A stretch of DNA of 64,000 nt from Henckelia pumila (Eukaryota > Streptophyta > Magnoliopsida > Lamiales > Gesneriaceae). Below the pieces are notes generated by a model. That model made no database searches. It was not told where the DNA came from and worked only from the letters and a program-made list of their open reading frames with translations. Of the stretch, positions 32,378 through 44,113 are shown piece by piece (positions within the stretch are counted from its first letter, which is position 1; each line of letters starts with the position of its first letter). The stretch is taken from positions 3,100,001-3,164,000 of the forward strand of contig NC_133121.1 of the NCBI RefSeq assembly GCF_033568475.1. Reading direction: 5' to 3'. A program made the translations under genes and the position numbers.

Positions 32378-35300
32378 GGAGAATTCTAGTTGGAGGCAAC
32401 TCCACGTTTGCATTGCTAGATTCAGGGGCTACGCATTCGTTTATCTCCCTGGAGTTTATCAGGCGGGTAGGCATCACACCTGAGAGTAGTGACAGCGGGT
32501 ATGATGTTACTATGCCGTCAGGGCAGATTATGTCTACCTCGAAGGTTATTCGAGGACTGGAGTTAGAGCTGCAGGGACACTCCATTCGAGCAGATGTAGT
32601 AGTCTTGCCTTTGAGTGGTTTTGATCTTATTTTGGGTATGGACTGGTTGACAGTCAATGGAGCTTCGATTGATTTTCGTCGGAGATCAGTGTCAGTGAGA
32701 CCTACAGGGGGCGACCCGTTCACTTTTCATGCATCTCAGAGCAGTGATATTCCTCAGGTGATATCCTATATTCAGGCGAGGAAGTTGTTGAGACGGGGTT
32801 GCCAGGGGTTTCTAGCGAGTATTGTCACGACTTCAGAGCCATCTAGCAGATCATTATCAGAGTTAGAGGTGGTTCGTGACTTTCCGGATGTCTTTCCGGA
32901 GGATGTGGCAGGAATTCCACCAGTAAGAGAGGTGGAGTTCAGTATTGACTTAGTGCCAGACACCGTGCCTATCTCTAAGGCACCGTACAGGCTTGCTCCT
33001 ACCGAGATGAAAGAGTTGAAGGAGCAGATTCAGGAGTTGTTAGAGAAAGGCTTTGTTCGACCTAGCTTTTCTCCTTGGGGAGCTCCGGTGTTGTTTGTGA
33101 AGAAGAAGGATGGCAGTATGAGACTGTGCATCGATTACCGAGAGCTTAACAGAGTCACAGTGAAGAACAAGTATCCACTGCCGAGGATAGAGGACTTGTT
33201 TGACCAGTTGCAGGGAGCTTCAGTGTTCTCCAAGATCGATCTGCGATCTGGTTACCATCAGTTGCGTGTTAGGGATGCAGATGTGTCCAAGACTGCTTTC
33301 CGGACACGATATGGGCATTACGAGTTCTTAGTGATGCCATTTGGGTTGACCAATGCTCCAGCGGTTTTCATGGATCTCATGAACCGAGTCTTTCAGCCAT
33401 ATCTGGATCAGTTCATCATAGTCTTTATTGATGATATTTTGATCTATTCTAGGAGCATCGAGGAGCATAGACAGCACCTTCAGACCGCATTGCAGACTTT
33501 GAGGGAGCATCGGTTGTATGCCAAGTTCAGCAAGTGCGAGTTTTGGCTTGAGCAGGTGGCATTTCTTGGCCACATTATTTCGAGAGATGGAGTTGCAGTC
33601 GATCAGTCTAAGGTGGAGGCAGTGCAGAATTGGGGCATTCCGAAGAATGCTTCAGAGATTCGCAGTTTCTTGGGTTTGGCCGGATACTACAGGAAGTTCA
33701 TCAAGGGTTTTTCCTCTATTGCAGTACCCTTGACTTCCTTGACCAAGAAGAATGCGAAGTTTATATGGAGTTCAGACTGTCAGAGGAGCTTCGATCAGCT
33801 GAAGGAAGCACTCACTACAGCACCAGTGTTAGCGATGACAGTACCACATGAGGAGTTAGTGGTTTACACCGACGCGTCTAAACTTGGTTTAGGCGCAGTG
33901 CTTATGCAGTGTGGTAAGGTTATTGCGTATGCGTCGAGACAGTTGAAGATTCATGAGCAGAACTACCCGACGCATGACTTGGAGTTGGCAGCAGTGGTCT
34001 TCGCTTTGAAAATCTGGAGGCACTATCTTTACGGCGAGAAGTGCAAGATTTTCACCGATCACAAGAGCCTCAAGTACTTCTTCACCCAGAAGGAGTTGAA
34101 CATGAGACAGCGCAGATGGTTGGAGTTGGTGAAGGACTATGATTGTGACATTAGCTACCATCCGGGTAAAGCTAATGTAGTGGCCGATGCTTTGAGTCGG
34201 AAGTCATCAGTGGTAACATGTTTGACTGTGCAGTTACCACTACAGACCGAGATTCAGAGATTTGGTTTGGAGTGCTATCCGAGTGGCCATGCACCGAGCT
34301 TGTCAGTGTTGACGGTGCAACCAGTTCTGCGAGATCGGATTAGAGAGGGGCAGTCCACTGATGAGGAGTTACAGCGATGGAGACAGAGAGATGAGGCTAG
34401 AGGAAATCTCTTATATACAGTGGAGGATGGCATCGTTCAGTACCGTTGGAGGATGTGGGTACCGAACATCGATCAGTTGCGAGCTGAGATTTTGACAGAG
34501 GCTCACGCATCTCCGTACTCCATTCACCCCGGAAGTACGAAGATGTACAAGGACTTGCAACTATTGTATGGGTGGCCCGGGATGAAGAGTGAAATCGGGA
34601 GAGTGGTGTCAGAGTGCTTGACTTGTCAGCAAGTCAAGGCAGAGCATCAGCGTCCAGCGGGACTTCTTAGACCTCTCCCCATTCCGGAATGGAAGTGGGA
34701 GAACATTACGATGGACTTCGTGGTTGGCTTACCGAGGAGTACCAGAGGGTGTACAGCGATTTGGGTGATTGTGGATAGACTCACCAAGTCAGCTCATTTC
34801 TTGCCGGTAAAGACTACTTACACCTTGACACAGTATGCAGAGCTTTACATCAGAGAGATTGTTAGACTGCATGGCATACCAGTGTCTATCGTGTCAGACA
34901 GAGATCCGAGGTTCACCTCAGCATTTTGGAAGAGTCTGCACACAGCCTTGGGGACTAGACTTTTGTTCAGTACAGCTTTTCATCCCCAGACAGATGGTCA
35001 GTCCGAGAGAGTGATCCAGGTTCTCGAGGATCTTCTGAGAGCTTGTGTTATCGATTTTCGAGGATTTTGGGAGACTAGACTGCCATTAGTGGAGTTTACC
35101 TATAACAACAGCTTTCAGTCGTCTATAGGTATGGCTCCATATGCAGCGCTCTATGGGAGGAGATGCAGATCTCCGGTGCATTGGGATGAGGTTGGAGAGA
35201 GGATTTTGTTGGGTCCAGAGATTGTGCAGCAGACAGCTGACATTGTGACGCAGATTCGAGACAGGATGAGGACTGCGCAGAGTCGGCAGAAGAGTTATGC

Positions 35301-35670
35301 GGATGCCAGACGACGCGATTTGGAGTTCGCGGTAGGTGATCACGTATTCTTGAAGGTGTCACCTATGAAGGGAGTAGCGCGTTTTGGGCGGAGAGGCAAG
35401 CTTAATCCGAGATACATAGGGCCATTCGAGATCTTGGAGCGAGTTGGCACGTTGGCCTATCGTTTAGCTCTACCTCCAGGGCTAGCGGCAGTGCACAACG
35501 TATTCCATGTATCCATGCTTCGGAGATATGTTTCCAACCCGTCGCATGTGTTGGATTTTGAGCCCTTACAGTTGCCGCCAGATCTTGTTTACGAGGAGAG
35601 ACCAGTGCGGATTTTGGCTAGAGAGGAGCGGAGGCTTAGGACGCGGGTCATACCGATGGTCAGAGTCTAG
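32341..35670 (+). CDS. pol: pol of copy B: protease, RT, RNase H, integrase; premature stop before chromodomain-like tail
   Basis: The frame is open from 32341; it has no ATG at its head, the earliest start-like codon being TTG at 32413. If spliced to gag, translation resumes at 32378. Domains in order from the DSGATH protease: linker [11 protein letters not shown] with [11 protein letters not shown] and the catalytic FIDDILIYS; RNase H with [13 protein letters not shown] and [13 protein letters not shown]; integrase zinc finger ([23 protein letters not shown]). The integrase core DDE comes from [17 protein letters not shown] and [14 protein letters not shown], followed by [11 protein letters not shown]. 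The frame stops at TAG 35668-35670, where copy C has CAG (Gln). Beyond the stop the frame continues open for 27 codons (WLNHSEEEATWE ... YPELFG) to a TAA, so B has lost only the short chromodomain-like tail. Confidence 0.95.
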   Translation, partial: KWYETVGNFLRAGRILVGGNSTFALLDSGATHSFISLEFIRRVGITPESSDSGYDVTMPSGQIMSTSKVIRGLELELQGHSIRADVVVLPLSGFDLILGMDWLTVNGASIDFRRRSVSVRPTGGDPFTFHASQSSDIPQVISYIQARKLLRRGCQGFLASIVTTSEPSSRSLSELEVVRDFPDVFPEDVAGIPPVREVEFSIDLVPDTVPISKAPYRLAPTEMKELKEQIQELLEKGFVRPSFSPWGAPVLFVKKKDGSMRLCIDYRELNRVTVKNKYPLPRIEDLFDQLQGASVFSKIDLRSGYHQLRVRDADVSKTAFRTRYGHYEFLVMPFGLTNAPAVFMDLMNRVFQPYLDQFIIVFIDDILIYSRSIEEHRQHLQTALQTLREHRLYAKFSKCEFWLEQVAFLGHIISRDGVAVDQSKVEAVQNWGIPKNASEIRSFLGLAGYYRKFIKGFSSIAVPLTSLTKKNAKFIWSSDCQRSFDQLKEALTTAPVLAMTVPHEELVVYTDASKLGLGAVLMQCGKVIAYASRQLKIHEQNYPTHDLELAAVVFALKIWRHYLYGEKCKIFTDHKSLKYFFTQKELNMRQRRWLELVKDYDCDISYHPGKANVVADALSRKSSVVTCLTVQLPLQTEIQRFGLECYPSGHAPSLSVLTVQPVLRDRIREGQSTDEELQRWRQRDEARGNLLYTVEDGIVQYRWRMWVPNIDQLRAEILTEAHASPYSIHPGSTKMYKDLQLLYGWPGMKSEIGRVVSECLTCQQVKAEHQRPAGLLRPLPIPEWKWENITMDFVVGLPRSTRGCTAIWVIVDRLTKSAHFLPVKTTYTLTQYAELYIREIVRLHGIPVSIVSDRDPRFTSAFWKSLHTALGTRLLFSTAFHPQTDGQSERVIQVLEDLLRACVIDFRGFWETRLPLVEFTYNNSFQSSIGMAPYAALYGRRCRSPVHWDEVGERILLGPEIVQQTADIVTQIRDRMRTAQSRQKSYADARRRDLEFAVGDHVFLKVSPMKGVARFGRRGKLNPRYIGPFEILERVGTLAYRLALPPGLAAVHNVFHVSMLRRYVSNPSHVLDFEPLQLPPDLVYEERPVRILAREERRLRTRVIPMVRV

Positions 35671-35782
35671 TGGCTGAATCACTCGGAGGAGGAAGCTACT
35701 TGGGAGACCGAGGAGGATATGAGGACTCGCTACCCGGAGTTGTTCGGGTAAGTACTTTAATTTCGAGGACGAAATTCAATTT

Positions 35783-35794
35783 AAGGGGGGGAGA
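35783..35794 (+). other. Polypurine tract of copy B
   Basis: AAGGGGGGGAGA lies two bases before the 3' LTR and is the expected primer site for plus-strand synthesis. The same tract is seen for copy C on the minus strand at 41509-41520. Confidence 0.9.
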
Positions 35795-35796
35795 AT

Positions 35797-38639
35797 TGTA
35801 ACACCCGGTATTTTTAGCTACATAAATCCGCCTGCATAATTAGGATATTTAATTATTTAAATTTATGATTTATGGGTTAAATAATTATGTGAATTATTTA
35901 TGCATGATTTAAGTTATTTTTTTTAAGCATTTAACCCATAATTAGGGATTTTTATGATTTTTAGTATTTTTATTATTTAATCGCGTAGACGGGACCGTGA
36001 ACGGACGGGATGACAACTTTCGAGCCAAATTATTTTATGAGCCTTTTTGGAGCCTTAAAATATTATTTTGAGTTTTATTATCTCAAAATTTTAAGTATTT
36101 AATTTTATATAATTTTAGGAGTCCTTTTTATTCAAAAATTAGCCAAAATATTGACTTTTTACTATTTTTAAAAAATTCCCTACTCTAATATTTCGGGATT
36201 TAACTTTCCCATCAGATTATTTTTATTATTAGGAATTTTTAAATAAGTGTTCTATGGTATAATATAATTCTAATTAAGTTATTATCCTAATTAAATTCTA
36301 TTTAACCTAAAACCCTAAACCTAATATCCCTAACCTCACGTCCCAAAGCCTTAGCCGACATCTCCCTTTTTCTTCAGCACCTCCATCGACTGAACAATCT
36401 CCAAGAAGACTCCATAGCCGATCCTCTTCAAAGTTTTAAGGTTTCTCGTCGCCCGTCGTCCCGGAAACGTCCTACGTGCGTGCTAAATTGATTTCTACGG
36501 TGAAAGGCATGTTTTATTTCATCTTTATTTCACCATATCAGTGTTATATGTGCATGTTGTGTATGCATCAAGATCCTTAAGAACTTTTCAGAAAATGGCA
36601 TGAGTTTGTTGAGTACCTCACGTTTTTTTTTTCATTGGTTGGCATCATCTCACGTTTTTTTTATTGGCAAGGGCGGTTCATGGCTGCTGGCAGGGGTCTT
36701 CATGGGTGTGTGAGGGTCCCTAGGGTCGGCCTAAACCAGGGCTAAGGGCTGGAGATGGCTAGGAAGAGGCTGGGCATGGCTGCACAAAACCTGTGCTGTT
36801 CGCGCAGGTTTAGGGGTTCAAGGAAGGGAGCTTCGTTCTCCTTCCTCAGACCACGGTTTAGGGTAAGTCCGGTTGGGTTAGAACCCCATTTGAGTTTTCT
36901 AAGTTTTTGCAGAAGGTTGCATGGGCTTTCGTGGTCGGAGCTTCGAGGACGAAGGGTTTTCCCGCAGCTGCTCGGGTCTGCGCGACAGTGCAGAAGGGCC
37001 GGGTTGCAGGGCTCCGTTCTCACTCCATAGTCGACGGTTTGGGCTGGTTCTTGGCTTGTTGGAAAGGTCTGGATGTGAGCTAAGTCCTAGGGGTGGTGCT
37101 CCGGCCGGTGGGTGGCCGGAGCATGGCGGCCGCCGGCGTTCTTTGCAACTGCTCGTGGCCGCAGCAGTGCAGGGAAGAGGGTGATCGAGTTGGGGCTTTG
37201 GGAGTGGTTCCGGGTCGGGTCTTGGGTCCGGGTCGGGGCGGTTAGGTAGTGGGTCGGGTTAGTGAGTTCGGGTCCGAGTTTGGTGGGCCGGGCTCGAGTC
37301 TTTTAATTTTTAAAGTATTTTACGAATTTATGTGTTTTTGGGTCAAATAAATTGAAATAAAATTATTTGGACTCCCAAATAATTTTATTTGGACTTTTAA
37401 AATTTTAATTAAGTTAGTCCATTTATTTTATGGGCTTTTGGGCCCATAAAAGTTAATGGGCCAGTCTTTGGGTTTTTGGGCCCAATGGGCCAGTTTAAGT
37501 GTTATTGGGCTTAGTGTAATTTTAATGGGCTTTATTAATTTAATTGGGCTTAGAATAATTATTTGGGCTTAAAGTTTGAAATAATGGGCTTAAGTATGTT
37601 AATGGGCCAGATTTAAGTTAATGGGCTTGTGTGTAGGGCCAGCAGTCCAGGACCATCCATGAGAAAATTTGCATGTGTCCTGAATATATATTTAATTATT
37701 TATATGCATTTAAGTTATTTTAATATTTATATGTTAGTAAGAAATTAAATTAAATATATATGATGGACACACATTTTATTCAAGTACATGCATTCATGAA
37801 ATAATATTTTTTTTTGCATGATTTAATGTTTAAGTTGAGCAATAAAAATATTTTATGTTGGAAGTTGAAATAGTGTGACAATTTAAGGGGGATTCGTCCC
37901 CATATGATTGAAGGGCAGTTTACTGCCAATTTAAAAGGTGATTCGTCACCGGCCACGTACGTAGGTTTCCACGCTGATCAGTATTTAATGTATGATTCAA
38001 GGTTACACTACGGATACAACCAGGCTATGTTAGAAAATAAATTGCTCAATAACGTTATGTATTATGTTATGTATTATGTTTATTTAAGTAAGTTATGTTA
38101 TGTAATTTTTAAGCATGCTCATTCATGTATATGTATGTATTAGTATTAAATTGGTTTAAATTATTTTAAACCCTTGTTATGTTAGCATGTTGGGCCTCTA
38201 GGCTCACTACACTGGTATAGTGCAGGTGAGTTCGTTGAGGATGACATTGTACCCACCGGAGGCGAGGACGTATGAGCATGCATGCAGTGGCCCCGTGACC
38301 GTGAAATATTCTGAGTCGCTATGCATGTTTTTGTTTTTGTCAGCATGATACATTTTTTATTATTTTCAGTGATTGAGGGTCTAGAATATTTATTTAATAT
38401 TTTCAGTGCATGCAAACTTTTATTTACTTATGCAGTATATTTTTAATTAATGTTTGACTCAGATATTTACTATATTTTTAAGAATGCATTTTTTTTATTT
38501 AAGTATTTAATTGTTTATTCATTTTAAATATCTTTATTCGGTGCATATATGTATGGGCATATATGTACATATTTTATTTAGTAAGTATAAAAAAAAAAAT
38601 TTCCGCATATTTATTTATTATAGAGTTAGGGTCGTTTCA
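35797..38639 (+). repeat. 3' LTR of copy B
   Basis: Nearly identical to the 5' LTR and of the same length, with the same G-run tract and TGGGCY array. It is followed by the cattc target duplication and then, after 192 bases of copy D leader, by an oppositely oriented LTR of the same family. Confidence 0.96.
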
Positions 38640-38831
38640 CATTCTGCACCACCACATATTTCTTTACGTAAATCGCCATGCATAACTAAGTGGTTTAAAA
38701 GTAATGCTAACTTAAATCCTTAAATAAATAAATCATACTATAAACACTTAAAACTTACAGACCGGTAGCGTGGATTTCTGAGCTCGCATAGCAGTAATGA
38801 CCCCTCCAAGAACCGTGTCTCTGATACCAAC
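38640..38831 (-). other. Leader and primer-binding site of copy D
   Basis: 192 bases between the LTR and the gag start of D, closely matching the leader of copy C at 48835-49018. The PBS (TTGGTATCAGAGAC on the minus strand, 38818-38831) carries one extra base relative to copies A and B, and so does copy C. Confidence 0.85.
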
Positions 38832-41506
38832 TGAAACGACCCTGACTCTCTAATTAATAAATAAATATGCGGAATTTTTTTATACTTACTAAATAAAATA
38901 TGTACATATATGCCCATACATATATGCACAGAATAAAAAGATTTAAAAATAAATAAATAAATAAATAACTCAAATAAAAATGCATTCTTTAATAAAATAA
39001 ATATCTGAGTCAAATATTGAATTAAAATACTGCATAAATAAAATGATTAAAGTTTGCATGCACTGAAAATATTTAAATAAAATATTTCAAACCACAACCA
39101 CTGAAAATAATTAAAATGTATAACATGCTGAAATATTCAAAACATGCAATGTAACTCAGACATCTATCACGGTCACGGGGATCACTGCCAGTCTGCTCAT
39201 ACGTCCTCGCCTCCGGTGGGTACTACATCCTCTACGTACTCACCTGCACCATACCAGTGTAGTGAGCCTAGAAGCCCAACATGCTAACATAACAAGGATT
39301 TAAAATAATTTAAATCACTTTAATACTAATACATAACATATACATGAATGTGCATGCTTAAAATAACATCACGACATAACATAACTTAAATTAACTTAAA
39401 TATCATAATCATCCATAATACATAAACATTGTTGAGCAAATTATTTTCTAACATCGCATTATCCATAGTGTAACCTTAAATCATACATCAAATACTGATC
39501 AGCGTGGAAACCAACGTACGTGGCGGTGACGAATCACCTCTTAAATTGGCAGTAAACTGCCCTTCAATAGTTCACATATGGGGACGAATCCCCCTTAAAT
39601 TGTCACACTACTTCAACTTCCAACATAAAATATTTTCTTTTGCTCAACCTTAAACATTAAATCATGCATAAAAATTATTTCATGAATGCATGTACTTAAA
39701 TAAAATGTGTGTCCTTCATATATATTTAATTTAATTTCATACTAACATATACATATTAAAATAACTTCAATGCATAAAAATAATTAAATATATAATCAGG
39801 ACACATGCAATTTTTCATGGATTGTACTGGACTGCTGGTCCTAACACCCAAGCCCATTTAATTAAATCTGGCCCATTAACACTGAGACTGGCCCAATAAC
39901 ATACTTAAGCCAAATAAAAATTATTCTAAGCCCAATTAAATAATTAAAGCCCATTAAAACATTCTAGGCCCAATAACAACTTAATCTGGCCCAATGGGCC
40001 CAAAAGCCCAAAGACTGGCCCAATAACTTCCATGGGCCCCCAAGGCCCATAAAAATTAGTGGACTCACTTAATTAATTTAATTAAGCCCAATAATAATTA
40101 AATTTAACCCAAATAATTAAATGGAACTCAAATCATTTTATTTCTAATTAATTGGCCCAAAAACCCATTAAATCATAAAATACTTTAAAATTAAAAAGAC
40201 TCGAGCCCGGCCCACCAACCCGAACCCGGATCAACTTAACCCGACCCAATACCCTACTGACCCGGCTCGGACCACTCAGACCCGGCCCAGACCCGAAATT
40301 AGCCCAACCCGTGACCCCCTACCCTTACTCCCTCTCGGCCGAGAGCAGCAGGTCTTCACGACCTGCTGCCGGCCAGCTCCGGCCGCCCCTGGCCGGAGCC
40401 CCGTCGCCCAGACGTAGCCCACGTCTGGGAGGTCCCGACCTGGCCCTAGCCCACGCCCCATGCAGCCCACAGACCCTCAGCCGAGCCCCCTTCCCCAAAA
40501 CCCTAGCTGCGCTTCCATGGAGACCGATCGGCTATTGGTGGTTTCTTGGGCTCGTTTGGCTCGAACCACTCGAGCCATTCGAGTCTAGGCAACCCTCACA
40601 CACCCTACAACCCTTCGACCAGCAGTGGTACGAGCCATGGCTAAGAAAAACGTGGGATTGATCAATAAACACAAGAACAAATGCATAAAATCGAACCGAT
40701 CCCGTTTTGTTTCTGAAATTTTCGAAGAAAATTCTGATTCTCACACACACATGCACATAATAACTGATATGGTAAAAAAAGAGAAAGAATCATGCCTTGC
40801 ACCGTAGTTTGAAGAGAAAGGAGTGCGTAGAACGATTCCGGGACGACGGGACGATGACAACCGACTTGGAAGCTTCAAAATCGAGCTATGGTGTTCTTCG
40901 TGGAGGCTGCTAGCCGAAGAGATGATGAATATGGGGTGGGGTGGCGGCTGATGGAAAATAACGTGGGGGTAGGGATAGATTTAGGTTTAAGTTTTTAATT
41001 AAAATAGGTTTTAGGATAATTGAAAATATTAAAAAGAATATTAAATTTAAAATATATATAACTTAAAAACTCTAACTAACAACTAAAATCTGATAATAAA
41101 TTTAAAAATCCCGAAATACATAATTAAGGGAATTTTAAAAATAATTAAAAGTCACTATTTTGGCTTATTTTGAATAAAAACGGACTCCTAAAATTATATA
41201 AAATTAAATACTAAAAATTTTGAGGAAATAAAACTCAAAATAATATTTTTGGGCTCTTAAAAGGCTTATGAAATAAATTGGATAGAAAGTTGTCATCTCG
41301 TCCGTCCACGGTCCCGTCTACGCGATCAAAAACAATTAAATACTAAAAATCATAAAAATCACTAATTATGGGTTAAATGCTTAAAAATAAATTAAACCAT
41401 GCACAAATAATTCACATAATTATTTAACCCATAAATCTAAAATTTAAATAATTAAATCTCTAATTATGCATGCAGATTTACGTATTTAAAAATACCGGGT
41501 GTTACA
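38832..41506 (-). repeat. LTR shared between copies C and D
   Basis: 2,675 bp, TGTAACACCCGG at 41506 to GGGTCGTTTCA at 38832. It has pol C plus a polypurine tract on one side and a PBS, leader and gag D on the other. It is therefore simultaneously a 3' and a 5' LTR, as expected after LTR-LTR recombination. Confidence 0.93.
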
Positions 41507-41551
41507 ATTCTCCCCCCCTTAAATTGAATTTCGTCCTCGAAATTAAAGTAC

Positions 41552-44113
41552 TTACCCGAACAACTCCGGGTAGCGAGTCCTCGTGTCTGTCTCGGTCTCC
41601 CAAGTAGCTTCCTCCTCTGAGTGATTCAGCCACTGGACTCTGACTATAGGTATGACCCGCGTCCTAAGCCTCCACTCCTCCCTAGCCAAGATCCGCACTA
41701 GCTTCTCCTCATACACTAGATCTGGTGGCAACTGCAAGGGCTCGAAATCCAACACATGCGACGGGTTAGAGACATATCTCCGAAGCATGGATACATGAAA
41801 AACGTTGTGCACTGCCGCTAGCCCTGGTGGTAGAGCTAAACGGTAGGCCAACGTGCCAACTCTATCTAAGATCTCGAATGGCCCTATATACCTCGGATTA
41901 AGCTTGCCTCTCCGGCCAAAACGCACTACTCCCTTCATAGGTGACACCTTCAGGAATACGTGATCACCTACAGCGAACTCCAAATCTCGTCGTCTGGCAT
42001 CTGCATAACTCTTCTGACGACTCTGAGCAGTCCTCATCCGATCTCGAATCTGAGTCACAATGTCAGCTGTCTGCTGCACAATCTCAGGACCCAGTAAAAT
42101 CCGCTCACCAACCTCATCCCAATGCACAGGAGATCTGCATCTCCACCCATACAATGCTGCATAAGGAGCCATACCTATAGACGACTGAAAACTGTTGTTA
42201 TAGGTAAACTCCACTAATGGCAGTCTAGTCTCCCAAGAGCCCCGAAAATCAATGACACAAGCTCTCAGAAGATCCTCGAGAACCTGGATCACCTTCTCAG
42301 ACTGACCATCTGTCTGGGGATGGAATGTTGTGCTGAACAAAAGCCTAGTCCCCAATGCTGTGTGCAGACTCTTCCAAAACGCAGATGTGAATCTCGGATC
42401 TCTGTCTGACGCAATCGACACTGGTATGCCATGCAGTCTAACAATCTCCTTGATGTAAAGCTCTGCATACCGTGTCAATGAGTAGGTAGTCCTCACCGGT
42501 AAGAAATGAGCTGACTTGGTGAGTCTATCAACAATCACCCAAATCGTTGTGCAACCTCTGGCACTCCTCGGTAAGCCAACCACAAAGTCCATCGTAATAT
42601 TCTCCCATTTCCATTCCGGAATAGGAAGAGGTCTAAGAAGTCCTGCTGGACGCTGATGCTCTGCCTTGACTTGCTGACAAGTCAAGCACTCTGACGCCAC
42701 TCTCCCGATGTCACTCTTCATCCCGGGCCACCAATACAATAGCTGCAAATCTTTGTACATCTTCGTACTTCCGGGGTGAATGGAGTACGGAGATGTGTGA
42801 GCCTCTGCTAAAATCTCAGCTCTCAACTGATCGACGTTCGGTACCCACATCCTACCACGGTACTGAACGATACCATCCACTACTGTATACAAGAGGTTAC
42901 CCCTAGCCTCATCTCTCTGTCTCCATCACTGCAACTCCTCATCAGTAGACTGTCCATCCCTGATCCGATCTCGCAGAACTGGCTGCACCGTCAACACTGA
43001 CAAGCTCGGTGCATGACCACTCGGATAACACTCCAAGTCAAATCTCTGAATCTTGCTCTGTAGTGGTAACTGTACGGTCAAACATGAGACCACTGACGAC
43101 TTCCGACTCAAAGCATTTGCTACTACATTAGCTTTACCCGGATGGTAGCTAATGTCACAGTCATAATCTTTCACCAACTTCAACCATCGGCGCTGTCTCA
43201 TGTTCAACTCCTTCTGTGTGAAGAAGTACTTGAGACTCTTGTGGTCTGTGAAAATCTTGCACTTCTCGCCATACAGATAGTGCCTCCAGATTTTCAAAGC
43301 GAAAACCACTGCTGCCAACTCCAAGTCATGCGTTGGATAGTTCTGCTCATGAGTCTTCAACTGCCTCGACGCATAAGCAATAACCTTACCACACTGCATA
43401 AGCACTGCGCCTAAACCCAGCTTAGACGCGTCGGTGTACACCACTAACTCCTCGTGTGGTATTGTCACTGCTAACACCGGTGCAGTAGTGAGTGCTTACT
43501 TCAGCTGATCAAAGCTCCTCTGACAGTCTGAACTCCAGATAAACTTCGCATTCTTCTTGGTTAAGGAAGTCAAGGGTACTGCAATCGAGGAAAAACCCTT
43601 GATGAACTTCCTATAATATCCTGCCAAACCCAAGAAACTGCGAATCTCCGAAGCATTCTTCGGAATACCCCAATTCTGCACTGCCTCAACCTTCGACTGA
43701 TCCACTGCAATCCCATCTCTCGAAATAATGTGGCCAAGAAATGCCACCTGCTCGAGCCAAAACTCGCACTTGCTGAACTTGGCATACAACCGATGCTCCC
43801 TCAAGGTCTGCAAGGCTGCCTGTAGATGCTGTCTATGCTCCTCAATGCTCCTATAGTAGATCAAGATATCATCAATGAAGACTATGATGAACTGATCTAG
43901 ATACGGCTGAAAAACTCGGTTCATGAGATCCATGAAAACCGTTGAAGCATTGGTCATCCCAAATGGCATCACTAGGAACTCGTAATGCCCATACCGTGTC
44001 CGGAAAGCAGTCTTGGACATATCTGCCTCTCTAACTCGTAGCTGATGGTAACCAGATCGCAGGTCGATCTTGGAGAACACTGAAGCTCCCTGCAACTGAT
44101 CAAATAAATCCTC
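41552..44113 (-). pseudogene. pol: pol of copy C, 3' part (RT, RNase H, integrase), disabled
   Basis: It contains RT from [19 protein letters not shown] through FIDDILIY, RNase H ([13 protein letters not shown]), the integrase zinc finger and DDE core, and an intact chromodomain-like end (VQWLNHSEEEATWE ... RYPELFG) that copy B lacks. Two nonsense changes break it: TAA at about 43496-43498 where B has GAA, and TGA just upstream of 42892 where B has CGA. At 44113 it is cut by the solo LTR; the rest of RT and the protease resume at 46776. Confidence 0.92.

Larger units (their letters stand above)
28091..38639 (+). mobile_element. Full-length Ty3/gypsy retrotransposon copy B, 10,549 bp
   Basis: Two LTRs of 2,843 bp each (28091-30933, 35797-38639) begin TGTAACACCCGG and end GGGTCGTTTCA. 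A PBS for initiator tRNA-Met (30935-30947), gag, a putative intron, pol and a polypurine tract follow in order. The target duplication cattc is perfect (28086-28090 and 38640-38644). By eye the LTRs differ at about eight bases plus two homopolymer lengths, so insertion is recent. The host site is the gag start codon of copy D, in the opposite orientation. The order gag-protease-RT-RNase H-integrase-chromodomain-like tail marks it as Ty3/gypsy; the lineage is probably Tekay/Del. Confidence 0.97.
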
